A DNA stretch of 64,000 nt from Bradyrhizobium sp. CSS354 (GTDB taxonomy: Bacteria; Pseudomonadota; Alphaproteobacteria; Rhizobiales; Xanthobacteraceae): positions 496,001 through 560,000 of the forward strand of contig NZ_JAACFU010000006.1 in the NCBI RefSeq assembly GCF_029051725.1, read 5' to 3'. The position numbers were made by a program, and so were the translations under genes. The notes beneath the pieces are model-generated. The model was not told the DNA's origin. It saw only the letters and a program-made list of their open reading frames with translations, and did not search any database. This document shows, in pieces, positions 60,674 through 64,000 of the stretch; positions within the stretch are counted from its first letter, which is position 1; every line of letters begins with the position of its first letter.

Positions 60674-61636
60674 TCAAAATCCGTAGAGTTGCGCCGGGTT
60701 GTCGACCAGGATCTTCTTGCGCACACCCGAATCCGGCGCCCACACCGGAAGCTGGTTGAGCAGGCGGCCGTCGTCGATCTGGTAGAGCGGCGCGATGTCG
60801 GTTGCCTTGCGTCCCTCGACACGGCTCGAATCCGGATGCGGCCAGTCCGTGCCCCAGACGATGCGGTCCGCATTCGCCGCGATCAGCGCGCGGGCATATG
60901 GCACCATGTCCTGATAATCGGGTGCGAGCTTCGACGAGCGGTAGGCGCCGGAAATCTTGACATAGGCCTTGCCGGATTTCACGAGCGCGACCAAATCGGC
61001 AAATCCCGGCTGCTCCAGCCCGAGCGAAGCATCAAGGCCGCCGAAATGGTCGAATACAACGGGTACGGGCGCCGTCTCGACGAGGTCCTTGATTGCCGAG
61101 ATCATGGGGAGCGTGGTGCACAGCTGCACGTGCCAGCCGCGTGCCTTCATGCGCTCGACTGCGGCGGTGAAGCGCGGCCGGCCGACATTAGGGTCGTTAA
61201 CGCCGCCGGTCGCAAGATTGAGGCGGACACCGCGAAAGCCGTCTGCATGCATCGCGTCGAGCTGGGCCTCGGTCGTCTTGTCATCGATCACGGCCACCCC
61301 GCGCGCGGCCGCGCCGCGCGCCTTCATGCCGAACAGGGTGGAGGAGTTATCGGTGCCGTAGACGCTCGGCGTCACGATCACCACGCGCGCGATATGCAGC
61401 GCCTTGTGCAGCGCGGCCATTTCTTCGGGGCTCGCCGGCTCGGGCGTATAGACGCGTCCGGCGAAGAACGGAAATTTTTCGACATCGCCATGGATATGGG
61501 TGTGACAGTCGCAGGCATGGGCCGGGACGTCGAAATTGACCGGCGTCGCGGGCTGCGCCGCGCGTGCGTGGGCTTTGTTCGACATGGCAACTCCGGCGGC
61601 AAGGGAGGCAAGCAGGACGCTGCGTCGGCTGAGCAT
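60674..61636 (-). CDS. Tat-exported amidohydrolase (TIM-barrel, PDC-hydrolase-like)
   Basis: 320 residues from ATG 61636 with CAGGGAGAG upstream. Twin-arginine signal LSRRSVLLASLAAG, cleavage near AHA. The metal site is visible as HACDCHTHIHGD at the start of the barrel, VVFDHFGGLDAS in the middle and IVWGTDWPHPDS near the end. This pattern is that of the 2-pyrone-4,6-dicarboxylate lactonase / amidohydrolase-2 group. The frame is open to 61936 across the P-loop gene's 3' end but lacks family sequence there. Substrate unknown; export is unusual for this group. Confidence 0.85.
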   Translation of the reverse strand: MLSRRSVLLASLAAGVAMSNKAHARAAQPATPVNFDVPAHACDCHTHIHGDVEKFPFFAGRVYTPEPASPEEMAALHKALHIARVVIVTPSVYGTDNSSTLFGMKARGAAARGVAVIDDKTTEAQLDAMHADGFRGVRLNLATGGVNDPNVGRPRFTAAVERMKARGWHVQLCTTLPMISAIKDLVETAPVPVVFDHFGGLDASLGLEQPGFADLVALVKSGKAYVKISGAYRSSKLAPDYQDMVPYARALIAANADRIVWGTDWPHPDSSRVEGRKATDIAPLYQIDDGRLLNQLPVWAPDSGVRKKILVDNPAQLYGF

Positions 61637-61688
61637 GGTTTCTCTCCCTGTTTTTATTATCTGGCAGTGGCGTCGCGACAGTATCACA

Positions 61689-62246
61689 TCAGCCCGGCAG
61701 ACGCTGCGCTTCGCTGCATAGCTGCTCGACGAGGTCCGCAAGCGGGCGTGAGCCGTCGATGCGCACGACCGGGCAGGGCAGCTTCGCGAGCCACGCCTCA
61801 TCTTTTGCGAGACTACGGCCGTCGCGATCGCCGGCTTCGTAGTGCGAGGCCCAATCGACGAACGACTCCACCTCCTCATGACGCCAGCCGCCCCGTGCGA
61901 CGGCATCCGCTCCGAAATGCGTAGCCTCGCGCCCACGCAGGCGCTTCAAGCGAAGCTCGCGCGGCGTCGTCACAAAGACGACGAGATCGAAGACTGGGAT
62001 GAGCTCGTCGCCCCAGCCGGTGACGGTTCCGCTCAGCACCCAATCGAGCCGCGGCAGAAACATCTCGCGCATCAGCCGCAAACGTTCGGCGGCGGGGCGC
62101 GTGGTCTGGTAGGGCGGCGCGGTCGGCAGCCAGAAATAATCATCGCTGTCGTGATGCGGCAGCGCAAGCCGGCCAGCGAGCGCGCGGCCGATCGTCGTCA
62201 CGCCGGAGCCTGAAGCTCCCATCAGATGGATGCGGCAGCTTTTCAT
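61689..62246 (-). CDS. P-loop nucleotide kinase-like protein
   Basis: 185 residues. Walker A is GASGSGVTTIGRALAGRL near residues 10-27. HHDSDDYFW and the RLRLMREMFLPRLDWVLSGTV region fit the adenylate-kinase-like / AAA_18-type small P-loop enzymes. LKRLRGREATHFGADAVARGG resembles a lid segment. The true substrate is unknown. ATG 62246 or TTG 62255 are both possible. It lies 25 bases from the TolC gene, same strand, perhaps co-transcribed. Confidence 0.75.
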   Translation of the reverse strand: MKSCRIHLMGASGSGVTTIGRALAGRLALPHHDSDDYFWLPTAPPYQTTRPAAERLRLMREMFLPRLDWVLSGTVTGWGDELIPVFDLVVFVTTPRELRLKRLRGREATHFGADAVARGGWRHEEVESFVDWASHYEAGDRDGRSLAKDEAWLAKLPCPVVRIDGSRPLADLVEQLCSEAQRLPG

Positions 62247-62271
62247 CGGCAGCAAGCCAGACGATTTGAAA

Positions 62272-63702
62272 CTACTGCCCGGACGGCGTGCGCAGGCCGT
62301 GCCAGGCGTCGCGGACCTGATGGTAGTGTACCTCGGGCAGATAGTCCGGCGTGTTCAGGCTCAAGGTCTTGACGTCGAGATGGCCGACGGCGCTGAGCAG
62401 CGTGTAGGAGGCGATCACGCGGTCGCGATTGGCGCCGATCAGGCGGGCCTTGGCCTGGATCAAATCGGCCTGCGAGTTCAGCACATCCACCGTCGTGCGC
62501 TGTCCGCCGGCGGCCTCGCGCTGCACGCCCTGGAGCGCGACGGTCGCCGCCTTCACTTCGGACTCCGAGGCCGAGACCGCGACCTTGGCACCTTCATTGG
62601 CAACCCACGCGCTGACCGCCGCGGTGCGCGCCTGGTTGCGCACCTGGTCGAGCACGAGCCGGCTCTGCGCCGTGATTTCCTTGGCCTGCCGGGTCTGTGC
62701 GGCGGCCTGGCCGCCGTCGTAGATCGGCACGGTGACATTGGCGACGATCGAGGCCTGATCTTCGGCGAAGGTGCCGAGCGTCGGGTCGTTGTTGCGGCTC
62801 TTGCTGGCGCTGCCCTGGACGCTGGCGCTCGGCAGCAGCGCGCCTTCGGCGACGCGGATGTTGGTGGAGGCGACATCGACGTCGAAGCCCGCCGCCATCA
62901 CCGCCGGGTGCTGGCGGATCGCCATCGTCAGCGCGTCTTCGCGGCTCTTCGGCAGATAGCGGTCGACGACTTCGGCGACCCGAAGCTGCGACGGAGCATT
63001 GCCGATCACTTGCGCGTAGATCGCCTGGCTCACCGCCAGCGCGACTTCGGCGGCGTTGAGATCGGAAAGCCCGCGGTTGAGCCGCGCCTCGGCCTGGGCG
63101 CTGTCGGTCGGCGTGACGTCGCCGGCGTTGAGGCGCCGCTGGGTGACCGAAAGCGTTTCGCGCAGGAAGGCGACGTTGGAGCGCTGCGCCTCGACCAGCG
63201 ACTGGTTGGCGAGCACATTGGTATAGGCGGTGACCGCGTCGAGCAGCACGCCCTGGCCGACGTTGCGCAGCGCCTCGCGGCCCGACTGTACCTGGAGTTC
63301 AGCGGCCCGCACGTTGTTGGCGGTGCGGAAACCGTTGAACAGGGTCTGCGACACGGTGACGCCGATGATCCATGGCTTCAGATTGGCGGTCTGGATGGTG
63401 TTGTTGGGCAGCAGATTGCGGACCGATTGCAGCCCGGCGCTGAGGCTTGCCTCGATCTGTGGCCGGTAGCCGGCGAGGGCCTGCGGCACGTTCTCGTCGG
63501 TGGCGCGCTGCCGCGCACGCTCGGCATTGAGCTGCGGATTGGTCTGGTAGGCTTTGGCGAGCGCCTCCGGGAGCGCTTCCGCCCGTGCAGCGGAGGGCAG
63601 GGCGCAACAGAGCGCCAGTGTGGTCCATGTCGCGAGCACAGGAGCCACGCCCGATCGATGCCGCGTCATCACGCGACCAGCTCTGGCGGCACGCCCAATC
63701 AT
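62272..63702 (-). CDS. tolC: TolC-family outer-membrane efflux protein
   Basis: 476 residues. A signal peptide ends at AARA-EALPEAL. The mature protein shows the two TolC repeats: AYQTNPQLNAERARQRATDENVPQALAGYRP, SQTLFNGFRTANNVRAAE, and later VTVPIYDGGQAAAQTRQAKE, GQRTTVDVLNSQADLIQAKA. The long helical arms form the trans-periplasmic channel for type I secretion and RND/MFS efflux. Two in-frame ATGs (63702, 63669) are possible; the second gives a tighter signal peptide. It could serve the metal RND pair at 56-60 kb, but it is separated from them by two genes on the opposite strand. Confidence 0.92.
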   Translation of the reverse strand: MIGRAARAGRVMTRHRSGVAPVLATWTTLALCCALPSAARAEALPEALAKAYQTNPQLNAERARQRATDENVPQALAGYRPQIEASLSAGLQSVRNLLPNNTIQTANLKPWIIGVTVSQTLFNGFRTANNVRAAELQVQSGREALRNVGQGVLLDAVTAYTNVLANQSLVEAQRSNVAFLRETLSVTQRRLNAGDVTPTDSAQAEARLNRGLSDLNAAEVALAVSQAIYAQVIGNAPSQLRVAEVVDRYLPKSREDALTMAIRQHPAVMAAGFDVDVASTNIRVAEGALLPSASVQGSASKSRNNDPTLGTFAEDQASIVANVTVPIYDGGQAAAQTRQAKEITAQSRLVLDQVRNQARTAAVSAWVANEGAKVAVSASESEVKAATVALQGVQREAAGGQRTTVDVLNSQADLIQAKARLIGANRDRVIASYTLLSAVGHLDVKTLSLNTPDYLPEVHYHQVRDAWHGLRTPSGQ

Positions 63703-63888
63703 GTAATCCGCAAATCCCGGCTGTCCGCCCCCGCCGACGGCGGCTCTCTTAACTGTTTAACCAGCCGAGGTCTCGCAGGCAAACTGCCGCGGGGGAAACC
63801 CCCATGTATTCCGTGCTTGTTGCAGCTACATCACAGGGATTCTGCGGGAAAGCGGCAGAGCCTTACACCAGCCTGACCGCTCCCCTCC

Positions 63889-64000
63889 TTACCGGTTCTT
63901 GTTCACCGGTTTGCGCTTCTCGATGAACGCCGCCATGCCTTCGGAGCGGTCCTCCAGCGCGAAGGTCGCGTGGAACAGGTTGCGCTCGACGCTCATGCCC
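63889..64000 (-). CDS. C-terminal end of an enoyl-CoA hydratase/isomerase (partial)
   Basis: The minus strand from the window edge reads MSVERNLFHATFALEDRSEG then MAAFIEKRKPVNKNR and a TAA at 63891-63889. The pattern F-x-x-x-F-A-x-E-D-R-x-E-G-M-A-A-F-I-E-K-R-x-P is the classic C-terminal helix of crotonase-fold enoyl-CoA hydratases. The active site lies outside the window. Confidence 0.85.
   Translation of the reverse strand, partial: GMSVERNLFHATFALEDRSEGMAAFIEKRKPVNKNR

Overview
The window looks like chromosomal DNA of a slow-growing alphaproteobacterium of the Bradyrhizobium type (Rhodopseudomonas and relatives are the nearest alternatives). The grounds are high GC with strong GC3 bias, the gene content (a split hpnCDEFG / hpnH-ispH / hpnN / hpnO hopanoid locus with hpnP nearby, eutBC, imuA-imuB-dnaE2, many lipid and CoA genes), and regulatory sites typical of the group: a FixK-type box, an EcfG-type promoter and a GAAC-N7-GAAC LexA box. 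There are no rRNA, tRNA, phage, transposase or CRISPR features. The mobile-looking DNA is limited to long palindromic intergenic repeats and one small toxin-antitoxin pair.

Layout. 1-9.2 kb: metabolic genes (end of a transglutaminase-like gene, an HD-domain protein, two epoxide-hydrolase-like alpha/beta hydrolases, folE, a Rieske/FAD oxidoreductase, an HdeD-like membrane protein behind a FixK-type box, a periplasmic binding protein, an acyl-CoA dehydrogenase). 9.2-13.2 kb: a gene-poor, accessory-looking stretch with a short acyl-CoA dehydrogenase remnant, a folded three-way-junction element upstream of an RlpA-like gene, an AI-2E family membrane protein and a possible small RNA. 13.2-15 kb: a chemoreceptor. 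15.1-36.4 kb: hopanoid super-locus. eutB, the 2-methylase hpnP and eutC lie in one run, followed by an RND transporter related to HpnN. Then come hpnC, hpnD, hpnE, shc and hpnG (FPP to squalene to hopene, plus adenosylhopane processing). ispH and hpnH are on the other strand, then hpnN (export to the outer membrane) and hpnO (aminotransferase). 36.4-39.8 kb: a HigBA-like toxin-antitoxin pair with two operators, then an ECF sigma/anti-sigma pair downstream of a cupredoxin and a metallophosphoesterase. 40-44.7 kb: GMC oxidoreductase, M20 amidohydrolase and Pit phosphate transporter. 44.7-53.3 kb: an SOS DNA-repair island. imuA-imuB-dnaE2 (mutagenic translesion synthesis) is divergent from a radical-SAM/UdgX operon, with one exact LexA box between them. 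53.4-64 kb: SDR, small membrane protein, CoA-transferase, a heavy-metal RND pair, amidohydrolase, P-loop kinase-like protein, TolC and the end of an enoyl-CoA hydratase gene.

Most notable points: the LexA box shared by the mutasome and the rSAM-UdgX operon; the perfect three-way junction ahead of the RlpA-like gene; an exact EcfG-type promoter upstream of hpnN; hpnP nested between eutB and eutC; and a UdgX whose usual KRRIH loop reads KIRLH. Start codons were moved inside longer open frames where a Shine-Dalgarno sequence, a family alignment or gene spacing favoured an internal start; these choices are stated per gene. All family assignments are by reading the sequence, without database search.
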